A DNA stretch of 64,000 nucleotides from Methylobacterium adhaesivum (GCF_022179065.1 NZ_BPQD01000007.1:124001-188000); one strand, 5' to 3'. Shown: positions 33,347 through 42,529, counted from the first letter of the stretch. Made by a program: numbers and translations. Notes: generated by a model not told the origin, from the sequence alone.

Positions 33347-35425
33347 ATGCTCGAACACGATGGTCATTGTGTCCGAGAGGAGCATGGCGTCCAAGGAGGC
33401 CATGACCTCTCTACGGCTCATGGCGTCGCGTGCTGGCCGTTCGGAACTCATACGGACCGCGTGACCGTCCCGGCCACCCTGCCGGATGGCCGGGCCTGGC
33501 CCAACCTTCTCATCCTCACGGCATCGGCACCCGACGCCCCCGGCTTTCGAGCCACCGCCGCCTCCGTCACGGCACAGGGATACGGACCGGTCGAGCATCA
33601 CGCCATCCCGCCCGGTCCAGAGGCAGCCGCCGCGTGCGTCGATGCCCTGCTGTCGGAGACCGGCGCCGACTACGTCCTCGTCTTGCGCGCCGGGGATCTG
33701 CTGGCCCCCGGCGCCCTGGCGGCCCTCGCCCTGGAGGCGTTTCTCGACAGCGCCGACGTGGTCACCGGTCTGCGGGTGCTGTTCGGCGCGGCGGTGCTCG
33801 GCCTCGATGCCGTGGCGCAAGACCCCGGGCTCCTCGACGGGGCCGTGCCGAGCGGAAGCCTCGGTGCCTTCACGGGCGGCGAATGCCTGCTGTCACGGGC
33901 GGCGCTCCACCGGGCGGGGGGTCTCGATTTATCGCTTGCGCATCCCATCGCCGACCTGTGGCCCCGCCTCGCGGGCCTGCGCCTCGCCCGGATCGGCCGG
34001 CCCGTCCTGCTGCAATACGAACAGGACCTCGTCCCGGTACCGCCGCCGCCGGGACTCGCCATTGCGGCACTCACGGATCACGGCGCCGTCGGCGGAGCCG
34101 GCATTGCCCATCGGCGGCTGACCGAGGCCCTCGTCCTCGCGGGCCACGGGGTGACGAACCACCGGCTCGCCGGCGAGATCGTGCCGGCGGGGGCCGAGTG
34201 GCAGGACAGCTTCCCCCGCACGGAAGCGGCGATCCGCGACGGCGGCTACGATCTCCTCCTCGTGGGTAACATCCACGGCGCCACGCGTCGGCCCGGCATC
34301 CTCGCCCGCCTCGGACGACATCTGCCCATCGCCATCGTGCTGCACGATCTGTTCTCCATAACGGGCCGTTGCGCCTTCCCCTGGGGATGCACCCGCCTCG
34401 TCACGGGCTGCGACGCCCTATGCCCGACCGCGACGCAGTATCCGCACCTCGCCCCGTCCCGCATCGCCGGAATGCACGCCGAGAAGCGCGCCTTCCTCAC
34501 GGCGGCCGATGGCCCCCTGCTCCTGGCGAACTCGGCCTGGACCCACGACTACACCCGCGCGAACGCCCCCGCCGACACGGCCCTCGCCCGGATCGACCTC
34601 GCGTTCCCCGCCGGGGCGTTCCGGCCCGGTGACCGCGCGGCCCTGCGGCGGCACCTCGGCCTGCCGGCCGGGGACGTGCTCGTGATGTTCGCCGCCGTCA
34701 TCGCCGATGCCCCGGGCAAGGGCTTCCTCGACCTCGCCGCGACCCTGCGCCGGCTCGCGCGGCCGGGCCTCGGCTTCGTGGTCGTCGGGCGTCTCGACGA
34801 TCCCGCCGCCCTCGGCCTGCCGAACCTCTTCGTCGCCGGCCCCATCGGCGACGAGGCGATCCTGGCGCAATGGTACGGGGCCTGCGACATCCACGTGACC
34901 GCGAGCCTCAACGAGACCCTCGGGCAGACGCCGGTGGAGGCGGGCCTGTGCGGCATCCCCACCGTCGCCTACCGCGCCTCGGGCCTGACCACGGCGGTGA
35001 TCGACGGCGTCTCGGGTCTCCTCGTGCCGCACAGGCCCGGCGCCCTGGGGGAGGCCCTTGCCACACTGATCGAGGACGAGGACATGCGGCAGCGCCTCGG
35101 CGCCTATGCGCGGATCGCCTTTGAGAACCGCTTCACCCATGCCGCAGCGGCCCTGCGCTTCAACGATGTCCTCGTCGCGCGCGGTCTCGTGCCCGCGCCG
35201 ATCGATGGACGCCTGCGCTTCTCGCCGGCCCTCCTCGGGCGGTTCGCCTTCGCGCAGGATCGCCACCCGGGCGAATCCGGCACCGTGCCGGCCCCCTCCT
35301 CCGCTCCCATCCGCCTCCTGCGTCGGGCCAAGCGCGCCGTCCTGGGGCGGGATCTGCCGCTGTGGGTCCGGCGCGGCCTCTATGCCGGCAGCTTCCTCGC
35401 GCGAACGTTGAGACGCCACCGATGA
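33347..35425 (+). CDS. Two-domain glycosyltransferase (degenerate GT-A + GT4-like)
   Basis: 692 aa from ATG 33347; GTG 33461 is a plausible later start because residues before it look random. The first part (about 50-225) has a GT2/GT-A appearance (ADYVLVLRAGDLLAPGAL, FTGGECLLSRAALHRAGGLD), but the metal-binding DxD of active enzymes reads RAGD. The second part is a GT-B glycosyltransferase of family 4 type: GGAGIAHRRLTEAL, HDLFSITGRCAFPWGC, then SLNETLGQTPVEAGLCGIPTVAY (the E(x7)E donor-sugar motif). It probably adds sugars to a surface polysaccharide. It overlaps the next gene by 4 nt (ATGA). Confidence 0.85.
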   Translation: MLEHDGHCVREEHGVQGGHDLSTAHGVACWPFGTHTDRVTVPATLPDGRAWPNLLILTASAPDAPGFRATAASVTAQGYGPVEHHAIPPGPEAAAACVDALLSETGADYVLVLRAGDLLAPGALAALALEAFLDSADVVTGLRVLFGAAVLGLDAVAQDPGLLDGAVPSGSLGAFTGGECLLSRAALHRAGGLDLSLAHPIADLWPRLAGLRLARIGRPVLLQYEQDLVPVPPPPGLAIAALTDHGAVGGAGIAHRRLTEALVLAGHGVTNHRLAGEIVPAGAEWQDSFPRTEAAIRDGGYDLLLVGNIHGATRRPGILARLGRHLPIAIVLHDLFSITGRCAFPWGCTRLVTGCDALCPTATQYPHLAPSRIAGMHAEKRAFLTAADGPLLLANSAWTHDYTRANAPADTALARIDLAFPAGAFRPGDRAALRRHLGLPAGDVLVMFAAVIADAPGKGFLDLAATLRRLARPGLGFVVVGRLDDPAALGLPNLFVAGPIGDEAILAQWYGACDIHVTASLNETLGQTPVEAGLCGIPTVAYRASGLTTAVIDGVSGLLVPHRPGALGEALATLIEDEDMRQRLGAYARIAFENRFTHAAAALRFNDVLVARGLVPAPIDGRLRFSPALLGRFAFAQDRHPGESGTVPAPSSAPIRLLRRAKRAVLGRDLPLWVRRGLYAGSFLARTLRRHR

Positions 35426-36507
35426 ACGCCGCCCCACCGCGTCCCGTCTATCTCGACCTCACCAACCTGCGCGGCCACGTGACCGGGATCGAGCGCGTCG
35501 CCCTCGATCTGTTCGCTCCGGAGAACCTGGCCCCCCACGAGGTCCGCCCCGTGCGCAGCGGCAGCGTGCCCGGCATGATGCTCGCCCAGCATCTCGGCCT
35601 GCCGGCGCGGGCGCTCGCCGATCGCTCGGCCCTGTTCGTCTTCCCCGGTTTCCCGCCGGGCCCCCTCAGCGTCGCCTTCGGGGCACGCTGCATCACCTAC
35701 GTCCACGACACCTTCCTGATCACCCGGCCGCAGGACCTCAGCTGGAAGAGCCGGCTCTACATGGCGCCGAGCTTTGCCTTCGCCATGCGGTTCGGCCGCC
35801 GCTTCCTCGTCAATTCCCGCACCACGGGCGAGGCCGTGCGCGACGTCTGCCGGTCCCGCGCCCTCGTGGCCCTGCTGCGGCCGGGGGTGCGCGACGTGTT
35901 CGGCCTCGCCGGGATGGCCGGGACGGCGGCCTACGATCCGGCAAAACCCCTGCGGCTGCTCGCCATCGGCACCATAGAACCGCGCAAGGATTACCCGGCG
36001 GCCATCGCCATCGTGGCGGCCCTCAACGCCGCCGGAATTCCGGCGGAGCTGCACGTCGTCGGCCGCGTCGGCTGGGGCCGTCACCCCTTCCTCGAGGCGC
36101 CGCCGCCCTTCCTCACCCTCCACGGCTATGTCGACGATGCCGGCCTGCGCCGCCTCGCCGAGAGCTGCCACCTCCTGCTCTCCACCTCGAAGGCCGAAGG
36201 CCTCGGCCTGCCCCTCCTCGAGGTCCAGCACGGCGGGCTGCCCGTCGTCGCCCCGCAGGGCGCTGTGTTCTCGGAGGTGCTCGGATCCTCGGCCCTGTTC
36301 ATCGCGCCGGACGATCCCGAGGGCTCGGCCGCCCGCATCGCGGATTGGGCACGGACAGCTCTGCCGCGGGCGGCGGCGGCCTCGCGGGCCAACGTCGCCC
36401 GCTGGAACGGCCTCGCCACCGCGGACGCCGCCCGGTTCCGCGCCTTCCTGGACTGGGGACCGGCCGCCTACGCGGATTCGAACGGCGTCGTTCCCCCACG
36501 GGGATGA
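35422..36507 (+). CDS. Glycosyltransferase family 4 protein
   Basis: 361 aa. GT-B fold: acceptor domain with YVHDTFLITRPQDLSW and LVNSRTTGEAVRDVC, then the donor domain with LLAIGTIEPRKDYPAAI, LHGYVDDAGLRRLAESC and STSKAEGLGLPLLEVQHGGLPVVA, which contains the E(x7)E motif. Cytosolic or membrane-associated enzyme in surface polysaccharide assembly. The ATG overlaps the stop of the preceding glycosyltransferase. Confidence 0.92.
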   Translation: MNAAPPRPVYLDLTNLRGHVTGIERVALDLFAPENLAPHEVRPVRSGSVPGMMLAQHLGLPARALADRSALFVFPGFPPGPLSVAFGARCITYVHDTFLITRPQDLSWKSRLYMAPSFAFAMRFGRRFLVNSRTTGEAVRDVCRSRALVALLRPGVRDVFGLAGMAGTAAYDPAKPLRLLAIGTIEPRKDYPAAIAIVAALNAAGIPAELHVVGRVGWGRHPFLEAPPPFLTLHGYVDDAGLRRLAESCHLLLSTSKAEGLGLPLLEVQHGGLPVVAPQGAVFSEVLGSSALFIAPDDPEGSAARIADWARTALPRAAAASRANVARWNGLATADAARFRAFLDWGPAAYADSNGVVPPRG

Positions 36508-36533
36508 CCGCCGAATTCGACGCCAAGCACAAT

Positions 36534-36568
36534 GAAAACTCCATCGCTCTGCGACCAGGGGAGTTTTC
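36534..36568 (+). terminator. Hairpin downstream of the glycosyltransferases
   Basis: Arms GAAAACTCC and GGAGTTTTC around a 17-nt loop, 27 nt after the stop codon. The 3' arm contains TTTT, so it may end the glycosyltransferase transcript. Confidence 0.5.
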
Positions 36569-36706
36569 CCGTGAAAAGTGTTCCCTAACCATAATCGCGC
36601 GGCGATGGGGGTCCGCCCGTGAAATCCGCGCGGCGCTGGTGCCTTGCTAGCGTCTTGTACACGGGCGCACCGTCAACCTGATCCCTGGTCGCGCGCCCTT
36701 CTTCAC

Positions 36707-36736
36707 CGGCACGGATCGGGACGGCACGGATTGGCA
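36707..36736. repeat. 15-bp tandem near-repeat upstream of wzz-like gene
   Basis: CGGCACGGATCGGGA and CGGCACGGATTGGCA (13 of 15 identical) lie head to tail. A related palindrome CCGTGCCG-GAT-CGGCACGG follows at 36782-36800. Together they may be binding sites for a regulator of polysaccharide genes. Confidence 0.5.
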
Positions 36737-36870
36737 TGCCGGCTGCGAATCACGCCTCATCCACGTCCACGACGGGGGCATCCGTGCCGGATCGGCACGG
36801 GCTTTCCCCGGGTGGGACGGAACGGGGTGCGGGGCGTCACCCCGAAGCGGGATGGTCGGGAGACGGAACG

Positions 36871-38334
36871 ATGTTCGATTTCGGGACGACGATGCGGGGT
36901 GAGCCGATCGCCATGGGGCGCACGGCACCAGCCCCCGATACCGCCGCCATCCTGCGCTGGCTCCGTCAAGGCACCGGCGTCATCGTGTTGTCGGGCGTCA
37001 CCGCCGTGGTCCTCGCCGTCCTCGGCCTCAACCTGCTCAAGCCGACCTACACCTCGGTGCTGCAGATCCTCGTCGATCCCACCGACCTCTCCGTCATCGC
37101 CAACGATCTCACCAACCGTTCACCGCAGGCCGATAGCGGCGTCTCCATCGCCGAAAGCCAGGCGCGGGTGATCCAGTCCGACAGCGTTCTGCGCCCCGTC
37201 GTGGAGCGCCTGGGCCTCGGCAGCGACGACGAGTTCGTGCGCGAGCCTTCGACCAATCCCGTCGTGGTCGCCATGAAGGACCTGCTCGGCCTCGAACCGC
37301 CACCCGGGAACCGCGACGCCAACAACATCGCCCTCGACACCCTGCGGACGAAGCTCGGCGTGCGCCGGGCGGAGCGGACCTTCGTCATCGACGTCTATGT
37401 CCAGACCCTGGACCCGGAGAAATCGGCCCGCATCGCCAACGCCATCGGCGACGCCTATTTCGCCGAGGAGGCCCGCGCCCGGACAGACGCGGCCCGGCGC
37501 GCCTCCGATGCCCTCACGGCCCGGCTCACCGGCCTGCGGCGCAGCGTCGAGGAAGCCGAGGGCAAGGTGGTGAAGTACCGGGAAGCGAACCGCCTCGTGA
37601 CCACGAGCGGACGCCTCCTCAGCGACCAGCAGTTGAGCGACCTCAACCAGCAGCTCGTCAGCGCCACGATCCGCACGGCCGAAGCCCAGTCGCGCCTCGA
37701 TCAGGCCCGGCGGATGCAGACGAGCGAGGCTGGCACGGCTCTGCCGGAAATGCTGCAATCCCTCGAGATGCAGAACCTTCGGCAGGCCTACGCCACCCTG
37801 TCGCGCAACACCGCCGAACTGGCGACGCGCCTGGGCGAGAGACACCCCGCCATGGCCGAGCAATACGCCCAGCAACGGGACCTCCAGCGCCTGATCCAGC
37901 GCGAGAAGGAGCGGATCATCGAAACCTCGCAGAAGGATTACGACCGGGCCGCCGCGAGCGAGGCGGCCGTGCGCAAAAGCCTCGATCGGGCGAAGGTCGA
38001 GACCGCCGGAAACGACCGGGCCAATGTCGGCCTGCGTGAGCTGGAGCGCGAACTCGATGCACGGCGTGCCGTCTACGAGACCTTCCTCAAGCGGGCGCGC
38101 GAGACCTCCGAGCAGGAGCGCCTCAACAACTCCAACCTGCGGGTGATCTCGGCGGCGACGCCGGCGCGTCTGCGCAGCTGGCCGCCTTCGCCCAAGGTGA
38201 TCCTGCCCGTCGCCCTCGTCCTTGGCCTTGGCCTTGGCGCTGGCCTCGCCCTCCTGCGCGGCGCCCGCCGCGACGGGACCCAGCGGACGCCCGCCCCCGT
38301 CGGCGCCCGCAGCTTTCGCGCCGTCGACGCCTGA
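36871..38334 (+). CDS. Wzz/GumC-like polysaccharide chain-length determinant
   Basis: 487 aa from ATG 36871 (RBS GGAGACGG). TM1 is about 36-55, TM2 about 442-461, with a long periplasmic coiled-coil between (e.g. 190-400), the plan of polysaccharide co-polymerase proteins. The Wzz segment LKPTYTSVLQILVDP follows TM1 and PSPKVILPVALVLG precedes TM2. There is no fused tyrosine kinase domain. It controls length or export of exopolysaccharide; the polymerase and flippase are not in the window. Confidence 0.88.
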   Translation: MFDFGTTMRGEPIAMGRTAPAPDTAAILRWLRQGTGVIVLSGVTAVVLAVLGLNLLKPTYTSVLQILVDPTDLSVIANDLTNRSPQADSGVSIAESQARVIQSDSVLRPVVERLGLGSDDEFVREPSTNPVVVAMKDLLGLEPPPGNRDANNIALDTLRTKLGVRRAERTFVIDVYVQTLDPEKSARIANAIGDAYFAEEARARTDAARRASDALTARLTGLRRSVEEAEGKVVKYREANRLVTTSGRLLSDQQLSDLNQQLVSATIRTAEAQSRLDQARRMQTSEAGTALPEMLQSLEMQNLRQAYATLSRNTAELATRLGERHPAMAEQYAQQRDLQRLIQREKERIIETSQKDYDRAAASEAAVRKSLDRAKVETAGNDRANVGLRELERELDARRAVYETFLKRARETSEQERLNNSNLRVISAATPARLRSWPPSPKVILPVALVLGLGLGAGLALLRGARRDGTQRTPAPVGARSFRAVDA

Positions 38335-38395
38335 CACGGCCGAGCGCTCACGGGGGTCCGTCAGGCGGATCGCCGGAGGGTCGACCGCTCCGGGT

Positions 38396-38962
38396 CTAGG
38401 AAAACAGATCCGGGTGGCGCAGGCGCAGGGCGTAGACGAGGAGCAGCGTCTTGATATCGGTGATCTCGCCGCGGTCGCTCATGGCGCGCAAGGTCGCGAG
38501 GTCCATCTCGTGCACGATGATGTTCTCGTGCTCGGCATCCAGCCCGCCACCGGGACCGGAGCGGTCGTCGGCGCCGTAGGGGGCCAGGAACAGATCCATC
38601 TGTTCCGTCGAAATGCCCGGCATGCTCCAGCCGCAGGTGATCCGTTCCAGGGCGCCGAGGCGAACCCCGACCTCTTCGTAGGCCTCGCGCCGTGCGCCCT
38701 CCTCGGGATCGGCTTCATCGAGGAGTCCGGCGGGCACTTCGAGGAGCGATTCGGTGCCGGCGGCGTAGAGGGCCGGAGGCCGGAACTGCTCGACGAGGAG
38801 CGCCACGCGGCGAACGGGATCGTAGGGCAGCACCGCCACCGCCCGGCCGTGATCCTCGATCTCGCGGGCGAGACGGGTTCCGTCGGGCATCGTCACCTCG
38901 GCCACGAGAAACCGGCTCCAGCCGTCATGCAGGATCCGAGTGCCGCGGATGACAGGCGCCAT
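38396..38962 (-). CDS. Nudix hydrolase (NudK/ADP-ribose pyrophosphatase type)
   Basis: 188 aa. The Nudix box is GLLDEADPEEGARREAYEEVG, one residue shorter between its first Gly and the RE pair than the textbook consensus, a form also seen in NudK-type GDP-mannose hydrolases. The EVPAG segment before it fits ADP-ribose or GDP-sugar pyrophosphatases. Proximity to sugar-transfer genes makes a nucleotide-sugar substrate possible, but this is only inference. Confidence 0.85.
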   Translation of the reverse strand: MAPVIRGTRILHDGWSRFLVAEVTMPDGTRLAREIEDHGRAVAVLPYDPVRRVALLVEQFRPPALYAAGTESLLEVPAGLLDEADPEEGARREAYEEVGVRLGALERITCGWSMPGISTEQMDLFLAPYGADDRSGPGGGLDAEHENIIVHEMDLATLRAMSDRGEITDIKTLLLVYALRLRHPDLFS

Positions 38963-39071
38963 GCTTCTTCCTCCATCGCCGTCCGGACCGGCCGGCGCGA
39001 CGGGGCTTTAGCAACGGCTTGTCGCATGAATGAGGCGAAGGCCGGGGCGTCGGTCCACAGCCTCGTGGCAG

Positions 39072-39338
39072 CTAACCGAGCTTTCGCCGGATGAGGAACC
39101 GGACGGCGCCAGCCCGACGCTCCTGGCTCAGGAGGGTGTCGCCCTCGCCATGGACGAGGTGAGGAATGTCGATGGCCGCGAGGGGGTCGGTGCTGAGGAC
39201 AGCCAGAGTCGCGCCGGGCGACAATCCCCGCAGGGCTTTCCGCGTGCGCAGAACCGGCAGCGGACATTTCAGGCCCGACAGGTCGAGTTCGCAGGGCTCG
39301 GGATTATCCCGGGGCGTCTCGGGCGGTTGGGCGGTCAC
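39072..39338 (-). CDS. TusA-like sulfurtransferase
   Basis: 88 aa from GTG 39338. CPLP at 25-28 in LDLSGLKCPLPVLRTRKAL is the TusA/SirA/YeeD signature, with the active cysteine accepting sulfane sulfur. It likely relays sulfur for tRNA thiolation or cofactor synthesis. The long upstream open frame (to 39761) overlaps the neighbouring gene and is not coding. A start by GTG is supported by GAGACG about 9 nt before. Confidence 0.8.
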   Translation of the reverse strand: MTAQPPETPRDNPEPCELDLSGLKCPLPVLRTRKALRGLSPGATLAVLSTDPLAAIDIPHLVHGEGDTLLSQERRAGAVRFLIRRKLG

Positions 39339-39432
39339 GGACGTCTCGCGCCATGGAAAACCCGCCGGGCCTGGGGCCATCGGCGGGTGGAATGGGGTGG
39401 AGGCCCGGCAATCCGCCGGGCCACCCGGTGCC

Positions 39433-39861
39433 TCAGTAACCGTAGCCGTAGGCGGGGTAGCCGTAGCTGTAGGCCGGGGCCGCGTAGCCATAGCCGTAGG
39501 CGGGCGCGTACCCATAACCGTAGGCGGGGGCGCCGTAGCCGTAACCGGCCCCGACGTAGCCACGATCGTAATAGCCGTAGCGGGGGGCCTGGCTCGCCGC
39601 GATGGCACCGCCGATGATGCCCAAGGCCGCGCCGGCCGCGAGGGCGCCGCCGATGCCGGGGCCGCGACGGTAGCCGTAGCCGCGTCCGTAATATCCGCCG
39701 TAACCACCGCGCCAGCGCACATTCTCCACAGCGGCGCTCTCACCACCAACCTGGACGGCATTGAGCGCAGGAAGCGGCGCGGCCTGCGCGGCGGTGAAGG
39801 AGCCGGCGGACAGGCCGAGGGCCGTGGTACCCGCGAGGGCGAGGGACAGGATCCGAGACAT
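39433..39861 (-). CDS. Secreted Gly/Tyr-rich protein under stress promoter
   Basis: 142 aa with a signal peptide (MSRILSLALAGTTALGLSAG..AAQA). A glycine-zipper-like hydrophobic stretch (about 70-90, GIGGALAAGAALGIIGGAIAA) is followed by a YGYGxPAYGYGYA repeat region to the C-terminus. Similar small proteins are common and abundant in methylobacteria; function is unknown, possibly envelope or cell-surface. An EcfG-type promoter lies 37 nt upstream, making it a member of the general stress response. Confidence 0.75.
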   Translation of the reverse strand: MSRILSLALAGTTALGLSAGSFTAAQAAPLPALNAVQVGGESAAVENVRWRGGYGGYYGRGYGYRRGPGIGGALAAGAALGIIGGAIAASQAPRYGYYDRGYVGAGYGYGAPAYGYGYAPAYGYGYAAPAYSYGYPAYGYGY

Positions 39862-39897
39862 GCTGAACTCTCCAGCTGGGAAACAGATACCCCTATG

Positions 39898-39922
39898 AAC
39901 GGTATCGCCCCTGAACCGTTCC
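39898..39922 (-). promoter_or_regulatory. EcfG (general stress) type promoter of the Gly/Tyr-rich gene
   Basis: On the minus strand GGAAC (39918-39922), 16-nt spacer, CGTT (39898-39901). The distance to the start codon (37 nt) fits a short leader. Confidence 0.65.
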
Positions 39923-39992
39923 CGAACGATCACTGTCAAGCCTTCGTGAAGTACTGGCCATCAATGAATCGTCGTGCGGCCCCGGCCTCGCT

Positions 39993-41360
39993 TCAGAACA
40001 CGCATTCGGTGAAGGCCGGCTCCACGGAGCGCTGCCAGCGGCCCTCGTAATCGGCAAGCCGCATCTCGGCGTGCGAACGCCCGTCGGCGACGATGGCCTC
40101 CAGGGGCTGGAGATAGCGGGTCTCGTCCTGCCCGTGGGCGTCGCGGCGGCCCCGCGCGGCGAGGCCAGAGCGGGCGAGGGCGAGGGCCTCGGCGGCCACG
40201 GCCCCGAGGGGACGGCCGCCGATGCGAGCGGCGAGGCCGAGACGCGGAACGGTGGCGCGCAGGCATTCGCGCTCGGCGTCAGTCCAGCCCTTGGCGATGT
40301 CCCAGGCGGCGGCCAGGGCCGCGTCGTCGTAGAGCAGTCCGACCCAGAAGGCGGCCTGGGCGGCGATCATCTCCGGACCGCCGACATCGGCGCCGCGCAT
40401 CTCGAGAAAACGCTTGAGCCGCACCTCCGGGAAGGCGGTGGAGGCGTGATTGGCCCAGTCCGACACCGTCGCGCGCTCGCCCGGCAGGGCAGCGAGTTTA
40501 CCCGCCATCAGATCGCGGAACGAAGCGCCGGAAACGTCGTGATAGGTCTCGCCACGCTTGACGAAGTACATCGGCATGTCGAGGAGCCAGTCGACGTAAG
40601 ATTCGTAGCCGAAGCCCGGCGCGAAAGCCCGGGGCAGCATGCCGGTGCGGTCGGGATCGGTGTCGCGCCAGATCTCGGAGCGACGCGACAGGAAGCCGTT
40701 GGGGCGCCCATCGGTGAACGGCGAGTTGGCGAAGAGCGCCGTCGCCACGGGCTGGAGTGCCAGGGCGACGCGCATCTTGGCGACCATGTCGGCCTCCGAG
40801 GCGAAGTCGAGGTTCACCTGCACGGTGGCCGTGCGCAGCATCATGTCGAGGCCGAGCGTCCCGACTTTCGGCATGTAGCTTGCCATGATCCGGTAGCGGC
40901 TCTTCGGCATCACGGGCGTTTCCTCCCGTGTCCATTTCGGGCTCATGCCGAGGTCGAGGAAACCGATGCCGAGGGGTTCGGCCACGCGCTTGGCCGCCTC
41001 GAGGTGCGTGCGCAGCTCGGCGACGGTGGCGTGAACGTCGGGCAGCGGTGCGCCGGAGAGCTCGAACTGCCCGCCGGGCTCGAGGGAGATGGCCCCGCCC
41101 TCCTGGCCGGCGAGGCCGATGAGATGCCCCGCATCCTCGATGGCCTCCCAGCCGGTCTCGCGCGCGAGCCCTTCGAGGAGCGCCTGAATGCCCGCCGGCC
41201 CTGCGTAGGGCACGGGCCGGTTGCCGTCGCGGTAGAACGGCACCTTCTCGTGCTCGGTGCCGATGGCGAAGCGCGCGGGCGGCTTCTCCCCCTCGGCGAA
41301 CCACGCGATCAGTTCGTCCCGCTTCGTCAGCGGCGTCGTGTCGGACGTATCGCGCGCCAT
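39993..41360 (-). CDS. gshA: Glutamate-cysteine ligase (plant/alphaproteobacterial type)
   Basis: 455 aa. Recognisable segments: LIAWFAEGEKPPARFAIGTEHEK (start of the GCS2 fold), EGGAISLEPGGQFELSG (substrate and Mg2+ binding), NLDFASEADMV, and the FLEMRGADVG near 325. It makes gamma-glutamylcysteine, the first step of glutathione synthesis. Its neighbour rsmE is on the same strand 129 nt upstream. Confidence 0.95.
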   Translation of the reverse strand: MARDTSDTTPLTKRDELIAWFAEGEKPPARFAIGTEHEKVPFYRDGNRPVPYAGPAGIQALLEGLARETGWEAIEDAGHLIGLAGQEGGAISLEPGGQFELSGAPLPDVHATVAELRTHLEAAKRVAEPLGIGFLDLGMSPKWTREETPVMPKSRYRIMASYMPKVGTLGLDMMLRTATVQVNLDFASEADMVAKMRVALALQPVATALFANSPFTDGRPNGFLSRRSEIWRDTDPDRTGMLPRAFAPGFGYESYVDWLLDMPMYFVKRGETYHDVSGASFRDLMAGKLAALPGERATVSDWANHASTAFPEVRLKRFLEMRGADVGGPEMIAAQAAFWVGLLYDDAALAAAWDIAKGWTDAERECLRATVPRLGLAARIGGRPLGAVAAEALALARSGLAARGRRDAHGQDETRYLQPLEAIVADGRSHAEMRLADYEGRWQRSVEPAFTECVF

Positions 41361-41489
41361 GCGCTGGCCTCGTCGTCAAAAGCGTTCGGATGAGAGGCAG
41401 GCCCGACCGGGGTCGCGACAGCCCCATCGGGATGCCGTCTCCTTAGTCCACGGCCGCCATGCGAACAACGGACGCAAGGGCGCGGTGCT

Positions 41490-42242
41490 TCAGCGTGTGT
41501 CCCCGAGCACCGACTGCACCAGGGCCAGCACCGCCACGGCCGCCGTATCGGCCCGCAGGATGCGGGGGCCGAGCGACAGGGCGACGGTGTTGGGCCGGGC
41601 GGAGATCAGCGCGCGCTCCTCCGCCGAAAATCCGCCCTCGGGGCCCACCAGCACCGCGAGCGGCGGCGGGGATGCCGGGTCGGCAGCCCCGCGCAGGGCC
41701 GCGATCGGGTCGGACAAGGCCGCGTCCTCGTCGCAGAACACGAGGAGCCGCTCGGGCGCGAGGTCGGCCAGGGCGACGGGGAGGCGCACCGCCTCCTGGA
41801 TCTCCGGCAGGCTGAGGATGCCGCACTGCTCGGCCGCCTCGACGGTGTTGGCGCGCAGGCGCTCGACGTTGAGGCGCTCCCCTTGCGTGAAGCGGGTGAA
41901 GACCGGGCGGATGGTCCCGGCGCCCATCTCGACGGCCTTCTGGGCGAGGTAGTCGAGGCGTGCGCTCTTCAGGGGCGCGAACAGGTAGTGCAGGTCCGCT
42001 CGCGGAGTCTGCGGCCGGGTCGCCTCCTGCACCACGAGGCTCGCGCTCTTGCGGCCGCTCTGCGCCAGGGCCGCGCGCCATTCGCCGTCGCGCCCGTTGA
42101 ACAGCAGTACGGGGTCGTCCGGCCCCCGCCGCAGGACATTGAGGAGGTAGTTCGCCTGCGCCCGCTCGAGGGGCAGGACCGCGCCCGGCACGAGGTCCTG
42201 CTCGACATGGAGACGGGGCGCGGTGAAATCGTAGGCGGCCAT
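41490..42242 (-). CDS. rsmE: 16S rRNA m3U1498 methyltransferase RsmE
   Basis: 250 aa from ATG 42242. SPOUT family motifs LVGPEGGFSAEE and LSLGPRILRADTA (knotted SAM-binding loop) and the N-terminal PUA-like segment RAQANYLLNVLR are clear. It methylates U1498 of 16S rRNA. Longer upstream open frame (to 42392) lacks homology. Confidence 0.95.
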   Translation of the reverse strand: MAAYDFTAPRLHVEQDLVPGAVLPLERAQANYLLNVLRRGPDDPVLLFNGRDGEWRAALAQSGRKSASLVVQEATRPQTPRADLHYLFAPLKSARLDYLAQKAVEMGAGTIRPVFTRFTQGERLNVERLRANTVEAAEQCGILSLPEIQEAVRLPVALADLAPERLLVFCDEDAALSDPIAALRGAADPASPPPLAVLVGPEGGFSAEERALISARPNTVALSLGPRILRADTAAVAVLALVQSVLGDTR

Positions 42243-42529
42243 GCCGGGGTGGTCGCGTGGCGCCCGCCGCCTGTCAACGGGGTCCCCGCTCCGGCCTCGG
42301 ATCAAATGTTGCGAAAAGGTTACGCGGCCGGGCTTTCGTGCATTTGCCCACGGGCGAACGCCCAGGGCGGTTTGCGACTTGAAAGACGCCACATTCCTAT
42401 GGCGAAACGCCCATCGGGGCTCGAATCGCGCGGGATCGACCGCATCCCCGCAGCGAATCGGCCATCGCGTCGGCGGTCAGGGGCAGTGCTCCCGCCGAGG
42501 CGTCGGGGAGACTCAAGGGAAGTCAGAGC

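Larger units (their letters stand above)
36508..36870. other. Regulatory gap of about 360 bases before the chain-length gene
   Basis: No gene is supported; an open frame from ATG 36736 is low-complexity. The gap holds a hairpin (36534-36568), two 15-bp tandem near-repeats (36707-36736) and an 8+8 bp palindrome (36782-36800). Confidence 0.6.

Noticed and set aside
33216-36507. Integrated element bordered by attL/attR of tRNA-Pro
   Set aside because: No repeat of the tRNA 3' end and no integrase gene were seen in the window; kept only as a low-interest question.
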